DNA from: JAJYTL01 sp046705265
GTDB taxonomy: Bacteria; Pseudomonadota; Alphaproteobacteria; Ferrovibrionales; Ferrovibrionaceae
Reading direction: 5' to 3'
Assembly (NCBI GenBank): GCA_046705265.1
Contig: JBJKQL010000070.1
Location: forward strand, 1 to 42,685
Length of the DNA: 42,685 nt
Part shown: piece by piece, positions 31,595 through 40,232 of the stretch
Layout of the letters: each line of letters begins with the position of its first letter
Position numbering within the stretch: position 1 is the first letter of the stretch
The notes under the pieces: generated by a model
What the model saw: the letters and a program-made list of their open reading frames with translations, nothing else
Told to the model about the DNA's origin: nothing
Databases searched by the model: none
Translations under genes and position numbers: made by a program

Positions 31595-31635
31595 GTCCAT
31601 TCGGTCCCGCCAAGGCTGGCCGAGACCGAATGGAC
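31595..31635. terminator. Perfect 12-bp hairpin behind the MFS gene
   Basis: GTCCATTCGGTC (31595-31606) pairs with GACCGAATGGAC (31624-31635). The 17-base interior can form a further short stem (GCCA with TGGC). It begins 20 bp beyond the stop of the minus-strand MFS gene, as expected for its terminator, although no T-run follows. Confidence 0.55.
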
Positions 31636-31655
31636 AATCTATCGAGACATCACAT

Positions 31656-33077
31656 CTAATCACCGGCTGTTGCGAGATATGCGGCAACATCCGTTCCCGT
31701 CTCCTCGACGCTGATGCCGGAAGTATAGGTTCCCATGAACAGGATCGGAAGAACGCACAACTCCGTCAGAACCGCAAGGATGGCAAAAAGCTTTGGCATA
31801 CCCACGGTATTCAACAGAATCGGTATGAAGTAGACGAGAATGACGCCGGCAGAGAAACGCGCCACACTCTCGCCGAACATCGAACCGGTCGCCCTCAATC
31901 GGGTCGGAAATTGCTCGGCCATATAGAGCTTTGAGGGAGGAAAGCCGGCATAGACAAAGAACCAAGTGAACGCAGCAGCCAGGATGACCACCCCTCGAGA
32001 CATATGCGGTAGTCCAAGCACCGCCGTGGATGCCGCCGTGATCGTCATCACACCGACGATCGTCGCGCGTCGACCTATCTTGTCTCCGACAACGCCAACA
32101 ATCATGTTGGAGATGATGCCGAGCGAGATCAGGCCACTTGTATAGATTAACGCGTTGTGCTCGGTAGCCCCCATACGGTGGAGAATGACCGGCCCATAGA
32201 TTGTGACGACATAGAACACCACGAAGGGCGACAGGAGGGCTGAGAACGAAATGAAGCAACGTTTCAAGTAGGGGTGCTTCAGAAGGTCGAAAATCTTGAC
32301 CCTGCGCCCCTCCGTGACCTCGAGAACGCGTAGCGCATTCGTGTCGATCAGTGTCGTGTCATGGGCAAGGCCGCTTTCGTTTTCCAATCGCTCGACGAAT
32401 TTCTGGACGACATCTGCTCGCCCTTGCTTGAGTAGAAAGCGGGGCGATTCCGGCAACCACTTCCAGACAACCGGCACAATGAGAATGGGAAATGCGCCCA
32501 TCACGAGCAAGACGCGCCATGCGACGTCGTGCGCAAAAGCACCAAGCACCCATGCTCCGGCCAGCGTATTCAAGGCATAGGAGAGCCCGAGAACCGAATT
32601 GGACATCCCGACCGCCGTTCCACGCCACTTCTTGTTCACGAACTCCGAGAGAAGCAGGTAGGGGACCGGAAAAACCGCACCCTGGCCGAGGCCCGCGATG
32701 AAGCGGAAAAGCGCCAACTGATCGTAATTCGAAGAGATCGCGCTCGCCGTCGTGAATATCGAGAACACGACAATGCCGAAAATCAGTATTCGCTTGCGGC
32801 CATAGATGTCAGCAAGCCGGCCGGCGGGAAGCAGGCCGATCACGATGCCGAAAGTGCCCGCGCTGCCGATCAGGCCGGTTTGGTCCGGTTGTAGATGCCA
32901 ATTCGACTTCAGAAGCAGGATGACCGGTGCGATGATGCCGATGTCGAAAGCTTCCAGGATCCACACCACGCCGAGAAGAATGATAAGCCCCCAGATGGTT
33001 TGATTAATGGGAATTCTGTCGAGTCTCGCCAACAGATTTTCGTCCCGCAGAATGTACGAATGGTCGCCTTTTTCCAT
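31656..33077 (-). CDS. MFS transporter, sugar-porter/metabolite:H+ symporter-like
   Basis: A 473-residue twelve-helix permease. The helix 2-3 loop reads AGRLADIYGRKRILIFG, the central loop carries WLPESPRFLLKQGRADVVQKFVERL, as in sugar-porter-like and SV2/organic-anion types, and the second half repeats GVVGDKIGRRATIVG. A negative residue in helix 1 (EAFDIGIIAP) suggests proton coupling. The substrate is unknown. A GGGAGA site precedes ATG 33077. It lies 68 bp behind a tiny secreted-peptide gene on the same strand, so both are probably co-transcribed, and two strong hairpins lie downstream. Confidence 0.87.
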   Translation of the reverse strand: MEKGDHSYILRDENLLARLDRIPINQTIWGLIILLGVVWILEAFDIGIIAPVILLLKSNWHLQPDQTGLIGSAGTFGIVIGLLPAGRLADIYGRKRILIFGIVVFSIFTTASAISSNYDQLALFRFIAGLGQGAVFPVPYLLLSEFVNKKWRGTAVGMSNSVLGLSYALNTLAGAWVLGAFAHDVAWRVLLVMGAFPILIVPVVWKWLPESPRFLLKQGRADVVQKFVERLENESGLAHDTTLIDTNALRVLEVTEGRRVKIFDLLKHPYLKRCFISFSALLSPFVVFYVVTIYGPVILHRMGATEHNALIYTSGLISLGIISNMIVGVVGDKIGRRATIVGVMTITAASTAVLGLPHMSRGVVILAAAFTWFFVYAGFPPSKLYMAEQFPTRLRATGSMFGESVARFSAGVILVYFIPILLNTVGMPKLFAILAVLTELCVLPILFMGTYTSGISVEETGTDVAAYLATAGD

Positions 33078-33145
33078 ATGTTTCTCCCGGTTTCAGGTTA
33101 TTGACTGACGCCCTCGTCTCCCGGCGGTTATTCCGGCTTCACACC

Positions 33146-33277
33146 TCAGCCGTTGGCATCGATGTCGATAAGCCGAGGAACAGCAGTCATCGTGTCTGCG
33201 GCCCGGGCAGGACTCGCCACAAATCCCAGCGCAAGGGCTGCGGCAAGTAGCATCGCACTCGCTGTATGTTTACGCAT
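33146..33277 (-). CDS. 43-residue secreted peptide of unknown function
   Basis: ATG 33277 with an AGGAGG site 7 bp upstream starts a short frame. MRKHTASAMLLAAALALGFVASPARA is a textbook signal peptide (basic start, hydrophobic core, ARA cleavage site), leaving a mature peptide of about 17 residues, ADTMTAVPRLIDIDANG. It is followed by TGA and, in the same frame, five more codons (GVKPE) to TAA. It may be a natural short peptide, or the surviving start of a larger periplasmic protein. I recognise no family. It directly precedes the MFS gene in the same direction. Confidence 0.6.
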   Translation of the reverse strand: MRKHTASAMLLAAALALGFVASPARAADTMTAVPRLIDIDANG

Positions 33278-34142
33278 GACGCCTCCTCCTTTTTCTATTA
33301 GGTGCCGTCCGTCTTGCGCGGCTTGGCAGCTGATTCGCGAAATTTTTCCCCCAGAACTCAGCACCCGCGTCGAATTCTTGCCCATAGCGAAAGAGAACCG
33401 AATATTCGCCGCTATCTCCTAGCAAGGCGACAGGTCATTCCCTGCAATCCACCGCCTTTCTCCGGCGCAAAAGACGGATTCCTCCGTCGGATGACGACCA
33501 TGCCGCCACCACTCCGGAGGCCTTCCGCCGACGCTCAGCAAGACGGCACGCTCGCCCCTGGCGAATGCGTCCCAGAATGAGCCCCATCCTGCATCGCCTT
33601 CGTGGGGTCGGCGAACCGATCAGGCAACCTCTTTTACAATTAAGACGCCTCATACGCTCCCCAGATGCTTTACGGTGCTCTTGGACGGCCCGCTTCCCAA
33701 TCGGCAGACAAGTTATATTGTCTCGCTGAGTGGACTACTTTCGGCTTATAACGTAAAGTGGATCAATGAACAAGACGAAATTATCCGACTGGCGATAGTT
33801 GTGATTATGGTCGATCTTCGTAACGGTCGCTTCATTCGATTCCGCTCGGGTTCTCGCGCAGGCAGCCAGAGTGCGAGAGACGGAGGCATCGCCATCCCTG
33901 ACAATGACGCCGGCCGCGAAGGCGTTGGAGCGATCTTAGCGGCAGATTGTTTCACGCGGGATCGTCGACGCTGGCCGGCCATGTCTTGACTCGGCTCCGT
34001 GCTGAGCCCATCAAGGGCGAAATCGGCATAAGCAATATTCGTGGCGAGGTCCGAGAACAGCGTCGACCATGCCGGAGGGATCGCGACAACGGCACTATAA
34101 CGAAGATCGCATCCGGCTCGAGATCGTGAAGAAGGAGAGCAT
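33278..34142. other. Intergenic region between the MFS unit and the Na+/H+ antiporter
   Basis: About 865 bp between divergent units. I see no supportable gene; the open frames (for example around 33675-33989) lack ribosome sites and family features. A small perfect stem GACGGA-TTCC-TCCGTC lies at 33473-33488. An AAGGAG site at the end serves the antiporter gene. The length suggests lost genes. Confidence 0.4.
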
Positions 34143-35405
34143 ATGGAACCGAACGCGGCCATTGTCACGGCCCAACAAGTGCTGTTCACGGTGGGGGTGG
34201 TTCTCGCTTTCGGTTCGGCCATCGGCTTCATCGCGCAGAAATTCAAGATACCGGATATTGTTCTGTTCCTGTTGATCGGCATCGTACTGGGACCCGAGGT
34301 CGGCCATGTAATCGACGTCGGCGCCGGCACAGCACTCAACCAGCTCATCCTGATCTTCGGCGCGTCCTACATTCTGTTCGATGGTGGTGCGTCGTTGCGC
34401 CTAAGCGTTTTGAAGCGGGTATGGATAACGGTGGTTCTCCTATCCACAATCGGCGTATTGATCACCGCGCTTTTGGTATCATTCATGGCACATTACATTC
34501 TAGGATTGCCTTTTCTTGCGGCGCTTCTGCTCGGTTCCACCATCGCACCGACGGATCCTGCAACCCTGATGCCCGTTTTCAAACAGGTCCATATCAAGGC
34601 GCGAGTCGCGCAGACGGTCGTGAGCGAATCGGCACTTAACGACGCGACGGGAGCGATCGTTACCGTTTCGGTTCTCGGCCTATTACTCGGGACGGGACAT
34701 TTCTCCATCAGCCGTTCACTGTTCGAGTTTACAGAGCAGGCGGGAATCGGAATTATCGCGGGTTTCACACTCGGATACCTGGCGTTAGTCGTCATTGCGC
34801 ACGAGAAGTTTTCCTTCCTGCGGGAATACATGCCTCTGGTCTCTCTGATGGTGGTTATTGGCGCTTATCTAAGTGCCGTGAATCTGCAAGCCAGCGGCTT
34901 TATGGCGACATTTATCGCCGGCATCGTTGTCGGCAATAGGGAACTATTCGGTTTCAAGATTGGACGGCGCGAACAGGAGAATCTCGACGATTACGTAGCG
35001 ACGACATCTCTCATCATGCGGATGTTCATTTTTATTCTTCTTGGCAGCCAAGTGAATTTCGGCTTGCTTAGCACGCATTGGGCGGGTGCGATTGGTGTCG
35101 TTCTGTTCTTCATTTTTGTTGCCCGCCCGATCGCGGTGTTTCTCTGCGCTGTGCCTGATCGTCGAGCGAAATGGAGCCTTAATGAGCTTCTGTTCATGAG
35201 TTGGGTACGTGAGACGGGCGTTATTCCCAGCGCGCTTGCGGGGCTCCTCCTTGGCGTGGGAGCCCCTCATGCCGATATTATCGCTTCACTGGTTTTCGTG
35301 GCGGTCCTGGTGACGATCCTGGTGCAAGCTCCTACCACGCGATGGTGGGGCGCGACGCTTGGCCTGGAGCAAGATTCTTCAAAATCGGATCGATCCGCGA
35401 TCTGA
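34143..35405 (+). CDS. CPA1-type Na+(K+)/H+ antiporter
   Basis: A 420-residue membrane protein with about twelve hydrophobic segments. Key features are KFKIPDIVLFLLIGIVLGP (early helices), LFDGGASLRL, TIAPTDPATLMPVFKQ, and VVSESALNDATGAIVTVS. The asparagine-aspartate pair in SALNDA is the ion-binding motif of CPA1/NhaP-type antiporters. It exchanges cytoplasmic Na+ or K+ for protons and helps with pH and salt balance. ATG 34143 follows AAGGAGAGC. It stands alone; an IS4-type element lies 127 bp downstream. Confidence 0.9.
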   Translation: MEPNAAIVTAQQVLFTVGVVLAFGSAIGFIAQKFKIPDIVLFLLIGIVLGPEVGHVIDVGAGTALNQLILIFGASYILFDGGASLRLSVLKRVWITVVLLSTIGVLITALLVSFMAHYILGLPFLAALLLGSTIAPTDPATLMPVFKQVHIKARVAQTVVSESALNDATGAIVTVSVLGLLLGTGHFSISRSLFEFTEQAGIGIIAGFTLGYLALVVIAHEKFSFLREYMPLVSLMVVIGAYLSAVNLQASGFMATFIAGIVVGNRELFGFKIGRREQENLDDYVATTSLIMRMFIFILLGSQVNFGLLSTHWAGAIGVVLFFIFVARPIAVFLCAVPDRRAKWSLNELLFMSWVRETGVIPSALAGLLLGVGAPHADIIASLVFVAVLVTILVQAPTTRWWGATLGLEQDSSKSDRSAI

Positions 35406-35532
35406 ATCTTGCGCTCCGTCAAAGGAACAGAACGGTGCTTGCCAACGGGATCCGGCGGCAGGGCCGTACAATGTCAAGGCGGACCAGCGCTCAAGCCGGG
35501 CAGCGGGCGACTCTTTATTTGTTGTGCATCAG

Positions 35533-36850
35533 GGCTGTCCCAACGTCGATCAGCCACGAGAGGTTAAGTGCTTGATAGGGCTGTGGATCTCTGGGTTATC
35601 GAGGTGTTAATGATTTCGCCCTCAGGGGGTGTAATCGTGGCTCCGGAAAGCGGTTTCGGGGGTCCTCACGATGCATACGGGCAAGCTGGTCTTCGCGCAG
35701 TTGATGGATCACCTGCCGCCGATGGTGTTCGAGCGCTGCGTGGCACGGTACGGAGGCAATCACAAGGTCAAGAGCTTCACGTGCCGGGATCAGTACCTAT
35801 GCATGGCGTTCGCGCAGCTGACGTTTCGCGAGAGCCTGCGGGACATCGAAGCGTGTCTGCGCTCGCAGGCCGAGCGGATCTACCACATGGGCATCCGTGG
35901 GCGCGTCTCGCGCAACACCCTGGCCAATGCAAACGCGACGCGCAATTGGCGCATCTACGCCGAGTTCGCCCAGCGCCTGATTGGTATCGCCCGGAAGCTC
36001 TATATCCACGAGCCCTTCGGGGTCGATTTGGCGAACACCGCCTATGCGCTGGACTCCACGACGATCGATCTCTCGTTATCGCTGTTCCCGTGGGCGCCGT
36101 TTCGCTCGACCAAGGCGGCAGTGAAGATGCACACGCTCCTGGACCTGCGCGGCAACATTCCCAGCTTCATTCACATCAGCGACGGCAAGCTCCACGACGT
36201 CAACATCCTCGATCAGCTGATCCCAGAAGCCGGGGCGTTCTATGTGATGGATCGCGGCTACATCGATTTCGCAAGGCTGTATCGGCTGCACCAGGCCGGA
36301 AGCTTCTTCGTCACGCGTGCGAAGAAGAACCTGGATGCGCAGCGCCGTTACTCCCATTCGGTGGATCGATCCACGGGCGTTCGCTTCGACCAGACACTCG
36401 TGCTCCAAGGCTATCAGTCGGCCAAGGACTACCCGCAGACTTTGCGTGGCATCCGATACAAGGATCCCGAGACGGGCAAGCGGCTGCTGTTCATCACCAA
36501 CAACACCGCCCTGCCGGCACTGAGCGTCTGTGCGCTATACAAGGCGAGGTGGCAGGTGGAGCTGTTCTTTCGCTGGATCAAGCAGCACCTGCGCGTCAAG
36601 GCGTTCTTCGGCACCACCGAGAACGCCGTGAAGTCGCAAATCTGGATCGCCGTCTCGGTCTACGTCCTCGTGGCCATCGTGCGAAAGCGGCTCAATCTGT
36701 CCCGCAGTCTGTACGAGATCCTACAGATTCTGAGCCTGAACCAATTCGAGAAAACCCCGCTCGATACGCTGCTTTCGCGAACCGTCGAGGCGCCGGAAAG
36801 CACTCAGTCCGCCAACCAGCTGATTTTGTTCGAATAACGTTGGGACAGCC
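35533..36850 (+). mobile_element. IS4-family insertion sequence, complete
   Basis: The element is bounded by perfect 14 bp inverted repeats, GGCTGTCCCAACGT at 35533-35546 and its complement at 36837-36850. One transposase gene fills it, and its stop codon overlaps the right repeat. No matching target duplication is visible in the bases just outside (left GTGCATCAG, right GTGCTTTTT), so the two flanks may come from different insertion events or a deletion. Confidence 0.85.
35671..36837 (+). CDS. IS4-family transposase
   Basis: A 388-residue DDE transposase. The three acidic positions are visible: YALDSTTIDLSL (first Asp), AFYVMDRGYIDF (second Asp) and YKARWQVELFFRWIKQHLRVKAFFG (the YREK-type block with the catalytic Glu). 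The N-terminal FAQLMDHLPPMVFERCV and FRESLRDIEACL match the DUF4372-bearing IS4 subgroup. The gene is uninterrupted and lies within perfect inverted repeats, so the element may still be active. Confidence 0.93.
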   Translation: MHTGKLVFAQLMDHLPPMVFERCVARYGGNHKVKSFTCRDQYLCMAFAQLTFRESLRDIEACLRSQAERIYHMGIRGRVSRNTLANANATRNWRIYAEFAQRLIGIARKLYIHEPFGVDLANTAYALDSTTIDLSLSLFPWAPFRSTKAAVKMHTLLDLRGNIPSFIHISDGKLHDVNILDQLIPEAGAFYVMDRGYIDFARLYRLHQAGSFFVTRAKKNLDAQRRYSHSVDRSTGVRFDQTLVLQGYQSAKDYPQTLRGIRYKDPETGKRLLFITNNTALPALSVCALYKARWQVELFFRWIKQHLRVKAFFGTTENAVKSQIWIAVSVYVLVAIVRKRLNLSRSLYEILQILSLNQFEKTPLDTLLSRTVEAPESTQSANQLILFE

Positions 36851-36956
36851 GTGCTTTTTCGGATGGCGCGATTCTTGCTCGATCGCTGCTGGTAGCAGCT
36901 TGAAATGGCTCTCGTGCCGCACCGCTGGAGCCATCTCGCCGGTGGGGACAGGCGCA

Positions 36957-37727
36957 ATGAAAATAGTCAGACAAATTCCATTTTGCATACTAGCCGTACT
37001 GGGTCTCGCTGTCGCGATGGAGCCGGCGGCGGAGGCCAGTCCTAGTCCTTATGTTGTAACGATCACACAGTCGGGAAATTACGTCGTCGCCAACGGGAGC
37101 GGCGCTTTCGACTTGAATGGCTTATCACCATTTTTCACTGGTTGGCAGGGGGCTTCGGATATAGATCCCTACTTTGCGCTTCTAGTAACTGGGCCAAACA
37201 CCACTAACACAAATGTCGAATCAAATGTCTATGATCCCACCTCTGGATCCTTCAGCGGCCCATCGTCCTTCGGCACCGGCTTCGGCAGGAATTCCAGTTC
37301 GTCCTCCGGTGGTCAGTTAATCGGGCTACAAATCAATGGTCTTTGGCCTGGGGCCAATAACCAAGCTGTAACGGTACCCCTAGCTCTTTGGTTACCATCA
37401 AGTTACGTTTCCGGAACGTCGATTTCTTCGTCCGCGACATGGGACGGTAGCTTTACGTCCCTTGGCGTGACGGCCGGAAAATACGTATGGACGTGGGGGA
37501 CATCGGCCGAACAGAGCTACACGCTTAACATCGTAGCTCCATCATCCTCATCATATTCGGTGCCAGGACCTTCCTCCATTTCACTTTTAGCCACAGGTTT
37601 ACTGGGTCTCGGCTTCCTCGGCTTGAGCCGGCGCCGCCGTCGCCGACCGCACGATCAGTGGCTTTTCACGGTCGGAGCCGTCGTCTCAAACCTCCTCTAT
37701 CGAGCGCTTCCCAGCGAATCGCAGTAG
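36957..37727 (+). CDS. PEP-CTERM-like sorting-domain surface protein
   Basis: A 256-residue exported protein. Residues 1-27 are a signal peptide ending near AAEA-S. The middle is a Ser/Gly/Thr/Asn-rich beta-type region, poor in charged residues, with no enzyme motif. Residues 202-230 form a PEP-CTERM-like tripartite signal: VPGPSS, hydrophobic ISLLATGLLGLGFLGL, then a run of arginines. Such proteins are anchored or processed by an exosortase, none of which is in the window. Unusually, 26 further residues (PHDQWLFTV...SESQ) follow the arginine run; normally the protein ends there, so the original stop may have been lost. It starts 106 bp behind the IS4 element. Confidence 0.78.
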   Translation: MKIVRQIPFCILAVLGLAVAMEPAAEASPSPYVVTITQSGNYVVANGSGAFDLNGLSPFFTGWQGASDIDPYFALLVTGPNTTNTNVESNVYDPTSGSFSGPSSFGTGFGRNSSSSSGGQLIGLQINGLWPGANNQAVTVPLALWLPSSYVSGTSISSSATWDGSFTSLGVTAGKYVWTWGTSAEQSYTLNIVAPSSSSYSVPGPSSISLLATGLLGLGFLGLSRRRRRRPHDQWLFTVGAVVSNLLYRALPSESQ

Positions 37728-37913
37728 GTCCTGTCAGTAATCTTGTCTCGTGTACCGCGAACGGGACATGACAAGCCAGCGCATACTGCGTATCATTCGG
37801 TTGTGGCATCGAGCTGGGATGCAGATTTGGGGGATAATGCCATGAATCCGCGATTGTGGGATTCATTGGGTGCTGTCGTTAGGCGACAACATGACCGAAG
37901 AAGGGGGATAGGA

Positions 37914-38777
37914 ATGGCCGGCCGGAAACGAATCTGGACGCTTGGGGCATTGGCAGCGACCATGGCCTGGGCGGGGCCCGCCCTGGCCGGCAACAACTCG
38001 ACGATGACCGTGACGATCAAGCAAACTGCGAAGCCGTTCGTCTACCAATATCCCGGTGTCTCGCTCGATATCCTCGGCCTGAAGCTGGGGATGAGCGTGC
38101 AGCAGGCGGAGAAGGTCCTCGCCGCATACAGCAAGAACAAGCCGATGATTTTCAAGAAGAGCCTTTTGCTGTCTTACAAAACGGTAAGAGTCTCTTCGCA
38201 GAACTTCATCTGGAAGATCGCCGTCGACAATGGCCAGGGCGGCGGGATCACTCTCTTTTTCGGCAGCCCGGCTACCGGCAACAAGCTGCTCCATATCGAC
38301 CTGACGATGGACTTCCCGGACGCCACGAAGGCGCCGACCCTGAAGGCGACCGACGCGGCGCTTTACAAAAAATACGGGCCGGCCACCAAGACGCCAGTTG
38401 CACCGACAGATACCTACATACAATGGCTATTCGGTCAGCACAACCTTAAGAAATCATGCCCGTATGTGGATGACATCCCCTGCGGTGCCGTCAATTTCGG
38501 CAACGACCCGGGGGAGTATGCTTTCTTCGGCTATGATAATGATCCGACCGCTGCAGCCACGTACTACGGCAAGAGCTATGCGCTCGGCAACTATGTCGAT
38601 GTGGAGGCGGAAATCCATCCCGCAGGTGAGGACGCGTCTCGGGTCGGCGGCATCTATCTCTCCCTGAACGACCAGGCCCAGTCGGCGATCACCACTAACC
38701 TGGCGCAGAAGCAACTGCAGACGGCGGCGCTCGCCGCCTATGCCAAGCAGACGCCGGGTGCAGCACCTAAGTTCTGA
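37914..38777 (+). CDS. Secreted protein of unknown function
   Basis: A 287-residue protein that I cannot assign to a family. ATG 37914 follows a GGGGGAT ribosome site, and the first 26 residues (MAGRKRIWTLGALAATMAWAGPALA) are a signal peptide, so the upstream frame is rejected. The mature part includes VSLDILGLKLGMSVQQAEKVLAAYSK, a segment of the type seen in periplasmic LGMS/SmpA-like modules, and a pair of cysteines (SCPYVDDIPCGAV) that may form a disulfide. The C-terminus is rich in Ala and Gln. It is close behind the PEP-CTERM-like gene, but no functional link is shown. Confidence 0.7.
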   Translation: MAGRKRIWTLGALAATMAWAGPALAGNNSTMTVTIKQTAKPFVYQYPGVSLDILGLKLGMSVQQAEKVLAAYSKNKPMIFKKSLLLSYKTVRVSSQNFIWKIAVDNGQGGGITLFFGSPATGNKLLHIDLTMDFPDATKAPTLKATDAALYKKYGPATKTPVAPTDTYIQWLFGQHNLKKSCPYVDDIPCGAVNFGNDPGEYAFFGYDNDPTAAATYYGKSYALGNYVDVEAEIHPAGEDASRVGGIYLSLNDQAQSAITTNLAQKQLQTAALAAYAKQTPGAAPKF

Positions 38778-39359
38778 TCCCGAGTACCGGTCCTGGGCAT
38801 GCTCCCTGGGGGCTTGGCTGCGGCATAGCCCTTCATCGACTCGATCGCAAAAGGCCGCTATTTCCGTCTGGCACCTACTCAACTTCGACCATGTTAGTGA
38901 CCGCTTCTGGGATGTGGCCGACGTTCGGTTCAATGAATTGTTGAATCCACCAACTGCGGTTTTTCTCTGCCGCTTGCTGTCCCCGCGCCTGAACCGAATG
39001 TCCGCTGCCAGTTGACCGCGCCCCAACAGCGGAGCAGCAGAAAGCCACGTGACCCAGGGCTTTGCACTCGCACCGATCAATGGCAGCAATGGGGCATAAC
39101 TTCCCATTCAGCTGCCTCGGCGGACAGTCCGCTCAGAGTCGATACCGGCTGGTGCGTTTTTCTTGAGTTACGCGCCGCATCTCCTCTGGTTTAGCGGAGC
39201 TCCGTATTCGCCCAAAAGCGGCAGCAGCTTCACGATATAACAATCTGCAGAGGCGAAAAATGCGGTGGGGAAACAGGCACATCCGGATTTACCCATAGAA
39301 CGGTAACTGGCATACAGTTTCCGCGTGACAGGTAAATGCCCTAAGCGTATCATCTGGCG
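38778..39359. other. Intergenic region before higB
   Basis: About 580 bp. No open frame here has a ribosome site or recognisable protein features, and I see no strong hairpin. The end must hold the higBA promoter, which I cannot define. Confidence 0.35.
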
Positions 39360-39638
39360 ATGATTAAGTCCGCCGCGGACAAACGCACTGCTCGATTCCT
39401 GAAAGGAGAGCGAGTTCCAGCGTTTCAAGGGTGCGAGCGGCAAGCGCAACGGCGCCTCGCTATTCTCAACGACGCGGAGAGTATCGAGGATTTAATGAAA
39501 CTGCCATCCAACCGCTTCGAGGCGCTGGAGGGCGATCGTATTGGCCAGTACAGCATCCGTATAAACGATCGATGGCGGATCTGCTTCACCTTCACTGAAG
39601 GAGATGCCTATGACGTCGAAATCGTCGATTACCATTGA
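39360..39638 (+). CDS. higB: HigB-family type II toxin (RelE-like mRNA interferase)
   Basis: A 92-residue RelE-fold protein of the HigB/Killer-like group: AQRRLAILNDAESIEDLMKLPSNRFEALEGDRIGQYSIRINDRWRICFTF, ending in VEIVDYH. The GQYSIRINDRWRICF strand region, with its basic and aromatic residues, and the final tyrosine-histidine are the typical RNA-cleaving surface of ribosome-dependent HigB toxins. It is followed with overlap by the HigA antitoxin, in the toxin-first order characteristic of higBA. Confidence 0.9.
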   Translation: MIKSAADKRTARFLKGERVPAFQGCERQAQRRLAILNDAESIEDLMKLPSNRFEALEGDRIGQYSIRINDRWRICFTFTEGDAYDVEIVDYH

Positions 39639-39933
39639 GAGCGTAAAACTACCGGCTATCCATCCCGGCGAAATTCTTGCCGAGGAACTTGGGACGATCG
39701 GGGTGTCCGTGTCCGCTCTGGCTCGGGCTTTGGACGTGCCGCAGAGCCGCATGGCCGAGATCGTGAAGGGCGAGCGCAGCATCACGGCTGACACCGCTCT
39801 TCGATTGGCTGCGTATTTCGGTACTTCAGCCCGGCTGTGGCTGAACCTTCAGGCGTCCTATGACTTGGCGGTTACGCAAGCCAGGGAAGGGAAGCGCATT
39901 GCAGCTGTGGTGCGACCGCGGGCTGCTGCATAA
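39610..39933 (+). CDS. higA: HigA-family antitoxin (XRE)
   Basis: A 107-residue antitoxin. LPAIHPGEILAEELGTIGVSVSALARALDVPQSRMAEIVKGERSITADTALRLAAYFGTSARLWLNLQASYDL-type sequence covers the entire HigA helix-turn-helix family, with the diagnostic HPGEIL opening and FGTSARLWLNLQ helix. It binds the toxin and represses the operon. ATG 39610 is preferred because AAGGAG lies 6 bp upstream; ATG 39604 is too close to that site. It overlaps higB by 29 bp, giving translational coupling. Confidence 0.92.
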   Translation: MTSKSSITIESVKLPAIHPGEILAEELGTIGVSVSALARALDVPQSRMAEIVKGERSITADTALRLAAYFGTSARLWLNLQASYDLAVTQAREGKRIAAVVRPRAAA

Positions 39934-40031
39934 GCATAGCGGCTTGTGCTGGTGTGGTGGGCATTCTCGCTTCGTCGATGGCTAGGGGGCTGAGAACCTC
40001 AATATTCTGCTCCGATTGTGCTCCACTCAGA

Positions 40032-40068
40032 GAGCCAAAACGGACCAACGGGAGCCATAACGAACCAA
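40032..40068 (+). repeat. Short tandem repeat, 17 bp units
   Basis: GAGCCAAAACGGACCAA (40032-40048) and GAGCCATAACGAACCAA (40052-40068) match at 15 of 17 positions with a 20 bp period; a further ACCAA follows at 40074. Origin unknown. Confidence 0.45.
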
Positions 40069-40112
40069 AGATAACCAATTGAAATGCCTGGAATTATGGA
40101 AAATATCCAAGA

Positions 40113-40232
40113 AATCCAATCCGTAAGTTTCAGGCTCGGTATCTGAAGCCCGGTGACAAGGTGGAGATCGCGATTCGTGAGATTGGCACATTGAGCAATC
40201 CTGTTCTCCGACGGTTGGCAACCGACGGATAA
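40113..40232 (+). pseudogene. C-terminal remnant of a fumarylacetoacetate-hydrolase family gene
   Basis: The plus-strand frame ending at TAA 40230-40232 reads ARYLKPGDKVEIAIREIGTL and then SNPVLRRLATDG. The KPGD-VE-EI--IGTL-NPV pattern is the C-terminal end of the FAA hydrolase family (fumarylpyruvate, acylpyruvate and related hydrolases). No earlier part of the fold precedes it, so only about the last 35 residues survive. Confidence 0.5.

Noticed and set aside
31289..31690. Overlapping minus-strand frames in the TSUP-MFS gap
   Set aside because: No recognisable family, no ribosome site, and they run across both hairpins.
33675..33989. 104-residue open frame before the antiporter
   Set aside because: No ribosome site and low-complexity translation; not supportable as a gene.
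35568..36956. Long frame joining the IS4 region to the PEP-CTERM-like protein
   Set aside because: The part before 36957 is an alternate frame of the transposase; the signal peptide marks the real start.
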